64,000 bases of DNA, from positions 62,001 through 126,000 of the forward strand of contig NZ_JASNRA010000003.1 of the NCBI RefSeq assembly GCF_030411955.1. Direction: 5' to 3'. Both the position numbers and the translations under genes were made by a program. Positions within the stretch are counted from its first letter, which is position 1. The number at the start of each line of letters is the position of its first letter. Shown in pieces: positions 1-10,949 of the stretch. This DNA is from Massilia sp. YIM B02443 (GTDB lineage Bacteria > Pseudomonadota > Gammaproteobacteria > Burkholderiales > Burkholderiaceae_D). Under the pieces are notes generated by a model that did no database searches, was not told the origin of the DNA, and worked only from the letters and a program-made list of their open reading frames with translations.

Positions 1-1107
1 GCTAAAAAATTACAAACCGCATATTGCTGAATGTTTCATTGACGTATTTGGTTTCTCAAGGGGGGCAGCGGAAGCGCGGGTATTTTGCAACTGGCTAAAT
101 GATTTGCTCGTCAATGGTCGCTTAGCTGGCGTTCCATTGCAATTTCGTTTCCTTGGAATAATTGACACTGTCGCGTCAGCAGGATTCTGGTCAGGTACAA
201 CAGCGCTAATTAAGAACTCAACTGGTGGGCATGGGTCATGGGCCAGTGCTAAATCACTGCGCGTCCCGAATTCAGTTCAGAACTGCCTGCATATGGTGGC
301 AATGCACGAACTTCGACGAAATTTTCCTTTGGATGCATTTGGAAGCAAAGATAGGATGTCATCCGGATGGGTACAATATGCTTATCCAGGCGCCCATAGC
401 GATGTTGGCGGCGGTTACCGGCCAGGCGAACTAGGTCTCGCGGTAGACGACGACTCCAAAAAGCTATCCCAAATTCCGCTGAATCATATGTTCGATTGTG
501 CTGTAGCTGCTGGCGTTCCATTGAAAAAAACCGTGACTCAGCTATAGGACGTGATCCATTTGCGATTCACTCTGACGTCATTAAGTCTTATGATGATTTC
601 ATTTCACAGGCAACGCTGACGCCGCGACCGATGTACGAGTGGCTCCAGCCTTATCTCAATTGGCGTTGGCAAATACGTGAAAGTTTTCATACATCAAATC
701 AAGTTACGCGGGCAGTCCAAGAAGAAAAAGAGATATTGCTAACTTTTAACAAGCGTCTTATCAATGATGCTAATGCCATGACAAGAACTAAAGATATGGG
801 TGTTGGTAGACGAATATTTGAAATTGTTAAAGATCGCACGTTTACTAGAGGTAGGAAAGATTTAATCACTAATCTATTTCTCGAGCCAGAAGCACAGTCA
901 GTGTTGGCACTTGCTAAGAAATCTAAGGCAACACTGCCATCTTTCGCCATATTGTTCGATAATTATGTGCATGACTCCCTTGCAGGATTCAATTTGCACC
1001 ATTTAGAACTATCTGGATACTGGCGATATAGAAAAGTCTTTTTAGATTCCGATGATCACCTCATCGCTATAAACGAGAGTGTCGCTGGGGCTGATAGCAT
1101 CGCCTGA
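1..1107 (+). pseudogene. Tle1-like T6SS phospholipase effector (DUF2235), 5' truncated and frameshifted
   Basis: Predicted type VI secretion lipase of the DUF2235/Tle1 alpha-beta hydrolase family, which attacks membrane phospholipids of rival cells. The frame open from base 2 carries the nucleophile elbow GFSRG (about bases 50-64) and the catalytic-Asp segment HSDVGGGY, then ends at a TAG at 545-547. The conserved C-terminus, including the catalytic-His segment NYVHDSLAGF (about bases 961-990), continues in a second frame to 1107. The switch falls at or near a run of seven A at 524-530; one extra A would join the frames. The triad is therefore split over two frames: a disrupted gene, a homopolymer sequencing error, or slippage. 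The upstream part lies outside the window. The stretch is visibly AT-rich compared with the rest, suggesting transfer. Confidence 0.8.
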
Positions 1108-1127
1108 GCAAATCAGTTAGGAGTAAA

Positions 1128-1385
1128 ATGAAAAATCAGAACGGACGTGGGGTTATTCGGCTAGGTGACAAGACCAGCCATGGCGGTAAGGTCACCTCCG
1201 CAACAAAGGATTTTACTGTACTCGGCAAGCCTGTGGCCGTCGAATGGGATTCAACCTATTGTCCTAAATGTAAAGGCATGTTTCCGATCCAACCAAATGG
1301 TAGCGATCGCAAACACCATGGAAAACAAGTCGCTTATCACATGGATACTACTGCATGCGGGGCCAAGCTGATTTCATCAATATGA
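1128..1385 (+). CDS. PAAR domain-containing protein (T6SS spike tip)
   Basis: An 85-residue protein formed almost entirely of a PAAR domain, the metal-binding cone that sharpens the VgrG spike of type VI secretion systems and recruits effectors. The N-terminal LGDKTSHGGKVTSA resembles the glycine-rich PAAR start, and Cys/His residues (CPKC, HH, H, C) in the second half could bind the metal. It starts 20 bp after the end of the Tle1-like effector gene, with the Shine-Dalgarno-like TTAGGAG just ahead of the ATG, so the two are probably cotranscribed and used together. Length is typical for a stand-alone PAAR protein. No vgrG or T6SS core gene is visible, but the window starts inside the locus. 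Confidence 0.88.
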   Translation: MKNQNGRGVIRLGDKTSHGGKVTSATKDFTVLGKPVAVEWDSTYCPKCKGMFPIQPNGSDRKHHGKQVAYHMDTTACGAKLISSI

Positions 1386-1394
1386 ATACCTATG

Positions 1395-1419
1395 GGTATG
1401 TCGACACTGTCGACATACC
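1395..1419. repeat. 25-bp near-perfect palindrome after the PAAR gene
   Basis: Two perfect 12-bp arms (GGTATGTCGACA and its reverse complement) around a single C, starting 10 bp after the PAAR stop codon. There is no T-run, so it is not a classical terminator. It could be an operator, a recombination site or an mRNA-end hairpin. Function unknown. Confidence 0.6.
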
Positions 1420-1437
1420 GGTATCGAAGCAGGAGCA

Positions 1438-1475
1438 TAAAAAGGCTGGAACCCTCTCAGATTCCAGCCCTTTTT
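1438..1475. terminator. Bidirectional Rho-independent terminator between the PAAR gene and acnA
   Basis: Perfect 8-bp stem GGCTGGAA/TTCCAGCC (1444-1451 with 1462-1469), with an A-run on the left and TTTTT at 1471-1475 on the right. It can end transcription of the plus-strand T6SS genes and of the converging acnA. Confidence 0.8.
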
Positions 1476-1514
1476 ATTTAGACAACCATCCCGTATTGAA
1501 AAGACTTTGCCCGA

Positions 1515-4223
<2,709 letters not shown>

Positions 4224-4334
4224 AATCTCTCCTTCAGTGGGGTATTGTTATTTCAACAGCAGAAATGCGGCCGTCATAACTTCGGGCGATTCGATTTTTC
4301 CCGGCCGGGACCGGGGCTTGCATCACATTTCGAT

Positions 4335-4901
4335 TCAACTTTTTACTGCGTCCGCCGGAGCCGCGGCGACGATCGCCGACTGCTCGGCGTTCTTGCATTC
4401 ATTGGCCAGCTGGCGGTTCAGCTTCGAGTCCAGCAGGATGCCCTTGGCCGGGATGCCGATCCAGATCAGGCCCCAGTGCGGGTTCTCGAAGCGCAGCGCG
4501 CCGGTGGTGGTGCCCACGCGCGACAGGCGGTGCAGGCGGTGCTTCCAGCGCAGCGCGATATGGCTGTCGTCGGTCTCGTTGGTGTAGATCGTGACCTTGT
4601 TGTTCAGTTCACACGCGTACTCGGTGACCTTGGTGTCGGTGATGTCCGGCTCGTTGACTTCGAGCGGGTCGGCGGCAACAACGGCCGCCGTGGCGGCGCC
4701 TGCAACGGCAACGCCGGCGACGGCAGCTTTCGCCTTCTTCGACGGTTTCTTCCTGGCTTGCGCCTTCAGGACTTTTTCCGCTTTCGGGTGCTTTTCCTTG
4801 GCGGCAGCGGTTGTACCAGCGGCTGCGGCCGGCACGCACATGCCGGCGCTCGCCAGCGCGACGGCGCAGGCGGCGATCAGTTTGGGGAGGAGGGTGGCCA
4901 T
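4335..4901 (-). CDS. Secreted protein with MliC-like (C-type lysozyme inhibitor) C-terminal domain
   Basis: A 188-residue protein with an N-terminal signal peptide (MATLLPKLIAACAVALASAG...AAA), an Ala/Lys-rich linker of about 50 residues, and a C-terminal domain of about 80 residues. That domain has the MliC pattern: YACELNN...VTIY near its start, ALRW, then GLIWIGIPAKGILL and a final NECKN, giving a likely Cys-Cys pair. MliC proteins inhibit C-type lysozyme in the periplasm or outer membrane. Here the usual YxCxxG and SGARY elements are only partly kept, so inhibitor activity is uncertain. I chose the ATG at 4901 because it precedes the signal peptide and lies 8 bp after the upstream lyase gene; a longer reading frame would overlap that gene. 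Likely cotranscribed with it. Confidence 0.72.
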   Translation of the reverse strand: MATLLPKLIAACAVALASAGMCVPAAAAGTTAAAKEKHPKAEKVLKAQARKKPSKKAKAAVAGVAVAGAATAAVVAADPLEVNEPDITDTKVTEYACELNNKVTIYTNETDDSHIALRWKHRLHRLSRVGTTTGALRFENPHWGLIWIGIPAKGILLDSKLNRQLANECKNAEQSAIVAAAPADAVKS

Positions 4902-4908
4902 GGTCGGG

Positions 4909-5901
4909 TCAGTTGGAGGCTGAGGCATTGGGGAGGTTGACGATTGCCGCAGCCGCCTCCGGCAGCGCGAGGCCGGCCAGCTTAGCGCGCTGCAACACCG
5001 ACCAATAATATCGGTAGCTCGCACGGTCGTGCAAGCGGCCATGTTGAGCAATCGGTCCCCAATCCGCGGCCATGGCCTCGGTCAAGATATTTGTTGCTTC
5101 GTTCACCTCGGAAAGACGCGGCGTAAACGCCTTCAGGATCGGCTTGATCTGGTCCGGGTGGATGCTCCACATGCGGGTAAAGCCGAACTCGGCACCGGCG
5201 CGCTGGGCGTCGTTGGCCACCGTTGCCGTGTCCTTGATGTCGGTGGTGACATTGTGCGACGCTACCTTGCCATGCGCATGGCAGGCCGCCACCATTTCCA
5301 GCTTGGCGCGCACCACCAACGGGTGGGTGAACTGGCCCGGGGTGCGCATCGCGCTGGCCGGAATCGCGCCATAGTGGCTGGAGACGAAGTCCATGATGCC
5401 GAACGACAGGCACTCGACCTGGGGCAGGGCGGCGATGTCGTAGGCTTCGCGCAGGGCGCCGTGGGTTTCGATCAGCACGTGCACCGGCAGATCGGTGCGG
5501 GTTCCCGCATGCCCGTTGACCAGGTCGATCGCGCGTCGCACCTCGTCCACGCCCGACACTTTCGGCAGCACCACGTAGGCCAGGCGCGCCGCAGCGCCGC
5601 CCACGATGGTAGCGACATCGTTGGCGAAATGCTCGCTGGCCGGCTCGTGCAGGCGCGCGCCGATGCGGTTGTGGCGGTTGTCTTCGCTATTGATGAGCGA
5701 CGCCACCAGCGCCGCATGCTCGGCTTCGCCGCCGGTCGGGGCGCCGTCCTCGCAGTCGAAGGTGATGTCGAACAAGGGGCCAAGCTCTTGTTGCAGGGCC
5801 ATCGATTTGCGCATCAGCTTCTCGCTGCCGGCGTAATGGTCGCAGGCGGGGAGAAGAAGCGGCTGGCGTTTGCCCTGGAATAAAACCTCGGAAGGATGCA
5901 T
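4909..5901 (-). CDS. CoA ester lyase, HpcH/HpaI aldolase / citrate lyase beta family
   Basis: A 330-residue TIM-barrel lyase of the CitE/malyl-CoA lyase family, which cleaves or forms C-C bonds in CoA thioesters such as malyl-CoA or citramalyl-CoA. Visible family features are the N-terminal LLLPACDHY, the metal-site region FDITFDCEDGAP (about 44-55), the barrel-strand Glu in VHVLIETHGAL, and FGIMDFVSSHYG. It lacks the other citrate lyase subunits (citD, citF) nearby, so it is not a citrate lyase complex member. It sits between mdh and acnA, suggesting a role tied to malate, glyoxylate and acetyl-CoA. The exact substrate cannot be read from sequence. Length is normal for stand-alone members. 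Confidence 0.88.
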   Translation of the reverse strand: MHPSEVLFQGKRQPLLLPACDHYAGSEKLMRKSMALQQELGPLFDITFDCEDGAPTGGEAEHAALVASLINSEDNRHNRIGARLHEPASEHFANDVATIVGGAAARLAYVVLPKVSGVDEVRRAIDLVNGHAGTRTDLPVHVLIETHGALREAYDIAALPQVECLSFGIMDFVSSHYGAIPASAMRTPGQFTHPLVVRAKLEMVAACHAHGKVASHNVTTDIKDTATVANDAQRAGAEFGFTRMWSIHPDQIKPILKAFTPRLSEVNEATNILTEAMAADWGPIAQHGRLHDRASYRYYWSVLQRAKLAGLALPEAAAAIVNLPNASASN

Positions 5902-5997
5902 ATCTCTTATGACGACGTAAGACGGTACTGCGCCGCGCCGGGTAAATGGCGCGGCGCGGTTGGCGCGCGGCAGTCGCCGCGCGCCGTGGTACGGCGA

Positions 5998-6987
5998 TCA
6001 GCCCAGCAGGTGAGCGACGCCGGCTTTCTCTTCTTCCAGCTCTTTCAGGGTCAGGTTGATGCGCTCTTGCGAGAATGCATCGATGTCCAGGCCCTGGACG
6101 ATGGTGTATTCGCCGTTCTCGGTGGTGACCGGGAAGCCGAACATGGTGCCTTCAGGGATGCCGTACGAACCGTCCGACGGGATGCCCATGGTGGTCCACT
6201 TGCCGTTGGTGCCCAGCACCCAGTCGCGCACGTGGTCGATCGCTGCGTTGGCGGCCGAAGCTGCCGACGACAGGCCGCGCGCTTCGATGATCGCGGCGCC
6301 GCGCTTGCCGACGGTCGGCAGGAAGGTGTTGGCGTTCCATTCCTGGTCGTTGATCAGGTCCTTGATCGACTCGCTGCCGGCGGTGGCGAAGCGGTAGTCG
6401 GCGTACATGGTCGGCGAGTGGTTGCCCCAGACGACCATCTTTTCGATGTCCTTGACCGCCTTGCCGGTCTTGGCGGCGACTTGCGACAGCGCGCGGTTGT
6501 GGTCCAGGCGCAGCATGGCGGTGAAGTTCTTGCTCGGCAGGTTAGGGGCCGATTTCATCGCGATGTAGGCGTTGGTGTTGGCCGGGTTGCCGACCACCAG
6601 CACTTTCACGTTGCGCGAAGCGACGGCGTCCAGCGCCTTGCCCTGCACGGTGAAGATCTGGGCGTTGGCTTCCAGCAGGTCCTTGCGTTCCATGCCCGGG
6701 CCGCGCGGACGGGCGCCGACCAGCAGGGCGACGTCGACGTCCTTGAAGGCGGTCATCGGGTCGGCGTGGGCGGTCATGCCGGCCAGCAGCGGGAACGCGC
6801 AGTCGTCGATTTCCATCATGACGCCCTTGAGCGCCTTCTGAGCCTTCTCGTTGTCGATCTCGAGCAGCTGCAGGATGACCGGCTGGTCCTTGCCCAGCAT
6901 GTCGCCGTTGGCGATGCGGAACAGCAGGGAATAGCCGATCTGGCCGGCGGCGCCGGTCACGGCAACGCGCATTGGGGTTTTAGCCAT
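5998..6987 (-). CDS. mdh: Malate dehydrogenase
   Basis: Oxidises malate to oxaloacetate with NAD+ in the TCA cycle. The 329-residue protein opens with the Rossmann motif [16 protein letters not shown] (8-23). Substrate-binding Arg residues are in [15 protein letters not shown] (Arg93, Arg95, Arg101). The active-site pair is Asp162-Arg165 in LDHNR and His190 in WGNHSPT. Length and the [22 protein letters not shown] signature match the cytosolic-type MDH of betaproteobacteria rather than the 312-residue enterobacterial form. It faces the GntR regulator gene across about 290 bp that contains a 16-bp palindrome. Downstream (about 5930-5990) are GC-rich hairpins without a T-run. Confidence 0.97.
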   Translation of the reverse strand: MAKTPMRVAVTGAAGQIGYSLLFRIANGDMLGKDQPVILQLLEIDNEKAQKALKGVMMEIDDCAFPLLAGMTAHADPMTAFKDVDVALLVGARPRGPGMERKDLLEANAQIFTVQGKALDAVASRNVKVLVVGNPANTNAYIAMKSAPNLPSKNFTAMLRLDHNRALSQVAAKTGKAVKDIEKMVVWGNHSPTMYADYRFATAGSESIKDLINDQEWNANTFLPTVGKRGAAIIEARGLSSAASAANAAIDHVRDWVLGTNGKWTTMGIPSDGSYGIPEGTMFGFPVTTENGEYTIVQGLDIDAFSQERINLTLKELEEEKAGVAHLLG

Positions 6988-7198
6988 GATGAATCTCCAA
7001 AGTGGGAATGAACGTGCTCAATTAAGTTAAGCGGTCAACGCCTGGGACTTGCTGGTTCGGTGAAGCTGCAATGATACCAAAAGCGCATGCCAAATTAACC
7101 GTGTGTCGCGCGCGTACAATGTCTGCGCAAGTCGCCGCCGACGCCCGGTCGGCCACGAGTGTATTCCTCTGCCGTTGCCTCTGTCAATTCATATCATA

Positions 7199-7214
7199 TG
7201 TCTTATATAAGACA
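7199..7214. promoter_or_regulatory. Candidate GntR-family operator, perfect 16-bp palindrome
   Basis: TGTCTTATATAAGACA is perfectly self-complementary and sits 60-75 bp upstream of the gntR start, in the divergent region between mdh and gntR-sdhCDAB. CATATG hexamers flank it on both sides. GT...AC ends around a central TA-rich core resemble operators of the HutC subfamily. Binding by the adjacent regulator is inferred. Confidence 0.6.
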
Positions 7215-7273
7215 CATATGTTTGCCAGAGTTGCACTGGACGGTCGTGCGCTTTTGTGGTGAAATCGCGGTCT

Positions 7274-8041
7274 ATGAATTCCGCTCCGTCCAACCCGGCC
7301 ATCCCGGCCTCAGCCAGTGTCGGCTCGCCGTCGTTCCGGCCGCTGTACCAGCAGATCAAGGCCCTGATCACCCAGAGCCTGCAGGCGGGCGAATGGAAGC
7401 CGGGCGAACTGATGCCGAGCGAGGTCGAGCTGGCCGCGCGCTTCAAGGTGTCGCAAGGCACGGTGCGCAAGGCGATCGACGAACTGGCGGCCGAGAACCT
7501 GGTCGTGCGCCGGCAGGGCAAGGGCACCTTCGTGGCCAGCCATGCCGAGGAGCGCGCCCACTTCCGCTTCCTGCGCCTGATGCCCGACGAAGGCGTTCCC
7601 CACCATCCCGAGAACCGCTTCCTCGAAGTCAAGCGCATCCGCGCGCCGGCCGAAGTGGCGCGCCTGCTCGAGCTGAAATCGGGCGACGCGGTGGTGTACA
7701 TCAAGCGCGTGCAGTCGTTCGACGGCCAGCCGACCATCCTGGAAGAGTTGTGGCTGCCGGGCCAGCTTTTCAAGGGCCTGAGCGCCGAGCGCCTGGTGGA
7801 ATACAAGGGGCCGATGTATGGCCTGTTCGAGACCGAGTTCGGCACCCGCATGATCCGCGCCACCGAGAAGATCCGCGCGGTGGCGGCCGACGCGCAGACC
7901 GCCGAGCACCTGAAGGTGGCCGAGGGCACGCCGCTCTTGTGCGGCGAGCGGGTGTCGTTCACGTATGGCGACAAGGCGGTCGAATTGCGGCGAGAAATGT
8001 ATTCGACCGCGAAACACCATTATTTGAATGAGCTGTCATAA
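7274..8041 (+). CDS. GntR family transcriptional regulator, HutC subfamily (UTRA domain)
   Basis: A 255-residue regulator with an N-terminal winged helix (LYQQIKALITQSLQAGEWKPGELMPSE...VSQGTVRKAIDEL, about 20-85) and a C-terminal UTRA ligand-binding domain ending EMYSTAKHHY. HutC-type proteins are usually autoregulated repressors released by a small metabolite. It stands upstream of sdhCDAB in the same direction and divergent from mdh, so it is a reasonable candidate for controlling this TCA cluster; the ligand is unknown. I chose the ATG at 7274; a GTG six codons upstream is possible, and neither has a strong ribosome site. The next gene, sdhC, is about 275 bp away and probably has its own promoter. 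Confidence 0.9.
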   Translation: MNSAPSNPAIPASASVGSPSFRPLYQQIKALITQSLQAGEWKPGELMPSEVELAARFKVSQGTVRKAIDELAAENLVVRRQGKGTFVASHAEERAHFRFLRLMPDEGVPHHPENRFLEVKRIRAPAEVARLLELKSGDAVVYIKRVQSFDGQPTILEELWLPGQLFKGLSAERLVEYKGPMYGLFETEFGTRMIRATEKIRAVAADAQTAEHLKVAEGTPLLCGERVSFTYGDKAVELRREMYSTAKHHYLNELS

Positions 8042-8317
8042 AAACAAAATAAACACGATGGAAATCGATCGGTAAATATTCGCTCATTTCTGTCATTTCA
8101 AACAGTTCTGAAAATAGCCGAAAAGAATTAAAACTCGCGGCTGCGGCGATTGTTTGATGCGATTAAAATATATTGGTTTTGGGTACGCGACGGACATGAC
8201 CCGGTTCGCCGCTCGCTGTCCCGCTCGCCCGCTCCGAGTTTCCCCGGATCGGGCCATGCAATCGGCAAGAATGCAGGGTTCATACAAAAATTTGTCATAA
8301 ATGGGAGGTGTACCATC

Positions 8318-8743
8318 ATGTCGGAAGCCGTGAGAGAAGCAAGCAAGAAAGGGCGGCCGGTGTATCGCAACGTCGACATCGGCGACATCACGACCAAATA
8401 TCGCATGCCGCCGTCGGCGATCGTGTCGATCCTGCACCGCGTCAGCGGCGCCGGGTTGTTCCTGCTGCTGCCGTTCCTGCTCTACCTGTTCCAGCAGAGC
8501 CTGCTGTCCGAGTCGACCTTCGGCTATTTCCAGGGCATCGTCTCGCACCCGCTGGTCAAGATCATCCTGCTCGGCCTGTCGTGGGCTTACCTGCACCACT
8601 TCACCGCCGGCATCCGCCACCTGTTCATGGACAATCACTTTGCCCTGGACAAGGATGCAGCCCAGTCGACCGCCCGTTGGGTGCTGATCATCAGCCTGCT
8701 GCTGACCGCCGTGGTCGGCCTGAAACTGTTCGGAGTGTTCTAA
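8318..8743 (+). CDS. sdhC: Succinate dehydrogenase cytochrome b556 subunit
   Basis: Membrane anchor of complex II, which binds heme b and ubiquinone together with SdhD. The 141-residue protein has three transmembrane helices (about 42-60, 79-98, 120-140). The quinone-site segment ILHRVSG (38-44) is present, and His94 in LHHFTAGIRHLFMD is the expected axial heme ligand. Start is the ATG at 8318, with GGGAGGTG just upstream; a longer frame from 8150 lacks support. It is the first gene of sdhCDAB and is followed after 3 bp by sdhD. The 276 bp upstream, after gntR, is relatively AT-rich and probably contains the operon promoter. Confidence 0.96.
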   Translation: MSEAVREASKKGRPVYRNVDIGDITTKYRMPPSAIVSILHRVSGAGLFLLLPFLLYLFQQSLLSESTFGYFQGIVSHPLVKIILLGLSWAYLHHFTAGIRHLFMDNHFALDKDAAQSTARWVLIISLLLTAVVGLKLFGVF

Positions 8744-8746
8744 ATC

Positions 8747-9115
8747 ATGGCAAGCAAGAATAATATCGGCCAGCGCCGCCTCGTCGTCGGCGCGCACTAT
8801 GGCTTCCGCGACTGGCTGGCCCAGCGCATCACCGCGATCCTCATGGCGGTCTACACCGTCGTCCTGCTGGCCATGTTCCTGACCGGCCAGAATTTCACGT
8901 ATGAAGGCTGGGCCGGCCTGTTCGCCAGGCAGTGGTTCAAGCTGCTGTCGATGGTCACCTTCCTGGGCATGTACTACCACGTCTGGGTCGGCATCCGCGA
9001 CATCTGGATGGACTACATCAAGAACGTCGGCCTGCGCCTGACGCTGCAATTCATCACCATCTTCTGGCTGGTGGGCTGCGTCGCCTATACCGTGCAAATT
9101 CTCTGGAGTGTGTAA
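8747..9115 (+). CDS. sdhD: Succinate dehydrogenase hydrophobic membrane anchor subunit
   Basis: Second membrane anchor of complex II. It is 122 residues with three predicted membrane helices. The segments [16 protein letters not shown] near residue 15-30 and [17 protein letters not shown] (75-91) are characteristic of SdhD; Tyr76/Tyr77 and Asp85 lie in the region that in other species contacts quinone and heme. It begins 3 bp after sdhC and ends 2 bp before the GTG start of sdhA, so the three are translationally coupled. Confidence 0.95.
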   Translation: MASKNNIGQRRLVVGAHYGFRDWLAQRITAILMAVYTVVLLAMFLTGQNFTYEGWAGLFARQWFKLLSMVTFLGMYYHVWVGIRDIWMDYIKNVGLRLTLQFITIFWLVGCVAYTVQILWSV

Positions 9116-9117
9116 TC

Positions 9118-10896
9118 GTGGCAGCAATCAAAACTGCAATCCCTACCCGTCGTTTTGACGCGGTCATCGTCGGCGCCGGCGGTTCCGGCATGCGCGCATC
9201 GCTGCAGCTGGCAGAAGCCGGCCTGAACGTGGCCGTGCTGTCGAAAGTGTTCCCGACCCGTTCCCACACCGTGGCTGCCCAGGGCGGCATCGGCGCCTCG
9301 CTCGGCAACATGAGCGAAGACGACTGGTACTGGCACATGTTCGACACCGTCAAGGGTGGCGACTACCTGGGCGACCAGGATGCGATCGAATTCATGTGCC
9401 GCGAAGCCCCGAAGGTCGTGTACGAGCTGGAACACTTCGGCATGCCGTTCGACCGCAACCCTGACGGCACCATCTACCAGCGCCCGTTCGGCGGCCACAC
9501 CGCCAACTTCGGCGAGAAGCCGGTCCAGCGCGCCTGCGCCGCGGCCGACCGTACCGGCCACGCGCTGCTGCACACGCTGTACCAGCGTAATGTCCGCGCC
9601 CGCACCCACTTCTTCGTCGAGTGGATGGCCCTGGACATCATCCGCGACGCCGAAGGCGACGTGGTCGGCGTGATGGCGCTGGAAATGGAAACCGGCGACG
9701 TCATGATCCTGGAAGCGAAGACCACCATCTTCGCTACCGGCGGCGCCGGCCGTATCTTCGCGGCCTCGACCAACGCCTTCATCAACACCGGCGACGGCAT
9801 GGGCATGGCGGCGCGCGCCGGCCTGCCACTGCAAGACATGGAGTTCTGGCAGTTCCACCCGACCGGCGTGTCCGGCGCGGGCGTCCTGATCACCGAGGGT
9901 GTGCGCGGCGAGGGCGGCATCCTGATCAACAGCAACGGCGAACGCTTCATGGAGCGCTACGCGCCGACCCTGAAGGATCTGGCGCCGCGCGACTTCGTGT
10001 CGCGTTCGATGGACCAGGAAATCAAGGAAGGCCGCGGCTGCGGTCCGAATAAAGACCACGTGCTGCTCGACCTGCGCCACATCGGCAAGGACACCATCGA
10101 GAAGCGCCTGCCGTCGATCCTGGAAATCGGCCACAAGTTCGCCAACGTCGATGCGACCAAGGAACCGATTCCCGTGGTGCCGACCATCCACTACCAGATG
10201 GGCGGTATTCCGACCAACATCCATGGCCAGGTGGTTGCCCCTGACGGCAACGGCGGCCAGAAGATCGTCAACGGCCTGTACGCAATCGGCGAATGCGCCT
10301 GCGTCTCGGTCCACGGCGCGAATCGCCTGGGCACCAACTCGCTGCTCGACCTGGTGGTGTTCGGCCGCGCGGCCGGCAACCACGTGGTGGCCTCGAACCT
10401 GAAGCAGCGCTCGAACAAGGCCTTGCCTGCCGACGCGGCCGACTTCGCGATGGACCGCCTGAACAAGCTGGAGAACGCGACCGGCGGCGAAAAAGTGCAG
10501 CACGTCGCCAACGACATCCGCGCCACGATGCAGAAGTACTGCGGCGTGTTCCGTACCCAGGAACTGCTGGACGCGGGCGTCACCGAAATCATGAAGCTCG
10601 ACGAGCGCCGCAAGCACGTGTCGTTCCAGGACAAGTCGAAGGTCTTCAACACCGCCCGCGTGGAAGCGCTGGAACTCGACAACCTGATCGAGACCGCGAA
10701 GGCGACCATCGTCTCGGCGGCGGCGCGTCCGGAATCGCGCGGCGCCCACGCCCACAGCGACTACCCGAACCGCGACGACGAGAACTGGATGAAGCACACC
10801 CTGTTCTTCTCGGAAGGCAACCGTCTCGAGTACAAGCCAGTGGTGCAGAAGCCGCTGACCGTGGACACCTTCAAGCCGAAGGCCCGTACTTTCTAA
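9118..10896 (+). CDS. sdhA: Succinate dehydrogenase flavoprotein subunit
   Basis: Catalytic subunit of complex II, oxidising succinate to fumarate. The 592-residue protein starts with GTG at 9118, two bases after the sdhD stop, with the upstream GGAGTG lying inside the sdhD end. The dinucleotide-binding motif [14 protein letters not shown] is at 17-30. The FAD-attachment histidine is His50 in [13 protein letters not shown]. Further family segments are FWQFHPTG, the active-site ALVHRTG-equivalent [26 protein letters not shown], and the C-terminal [20 protein letters not shown]. Covalent flavinylation would be assisted by SdhE, encoded downstream. A strong hairpin lies between this gene and sdhB. 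Confidence 0.97.
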   Translation: MAAIKTAIPTRRFDAVIVGAGGSGMRASLQLAEAGLNVAVLSKVFPTRSHTVAAQGGIGASLGNMSEDDWYWHMFDTVKGGDYLGDQDAIEFMCREAPKVVYELEHFGMPFDRNPDGTIYQRPFGGHTANFGEKPVQRACAAADRTGHALLHTLYQRNVRARTHFFVEWMALDIIRDAEGDVVGVMALEMETGDVMILEAKTTIFATGGAGRIFAASTNAFINTGDGMGMAARAGLPLQDMEFWQFHPTGVSGAGVLITEGVRGEGGILINSNGERFMERYAPTLKDLAPRDFVSRSMDQEIKEGRGCGPNKDHVLLDLRHIGKDTIEKRLPSILEIGHKFANVDATKEPIPVVPTIHYQMGGIPTNIHGQVVAPDGNGGQKIVNGLYAIGECACVSVHGANRLGTNSLLDLVVFGRAAGNHVVASNLKQRSNKALPADAADFAMDRLNKLENATGGEKVQHVANDIRATMQKYCGVFRTQELLDAGVTEIMKLDERRKHVSFQDKSKVFNTARVEALELDNLIETAKATIVSAAARPESRGAHAHSDYPNRDDENWMKHTLFFSEGNRLEYKPVVQKPLTVDTFKPKARTF

Positions 10897-10906
10897 TATT
10901 GATGTA

Positions 10907-10931
10907 AAGCCGGAGCAAACCGCTCCGGCTT
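10907..10931 (+). other. Intercistronic hairpin between sdhA and sdhB
   Basis: Perfect 10-bp stem AAGCCGGAGC/GCTCCGGCTT with a 5-nt loop, centred in the 53-bp sdhA-sdhB gap. It is not followed by a T-run, so it is more likely an mRNA-stabilising or processing structure, or a weak attenuator, than a full terminator. Confidence 0.6.
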
Positions 10932-10949
10932 GATAGAACAGGTAATCAA

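Noticed and set aside
1-1480. Prophage remnant
   Set aside because: PAAR and the DUF2235 lipase belong to T6SS effector modules; no integrase, capsid, tail or attachment repeats are visible.
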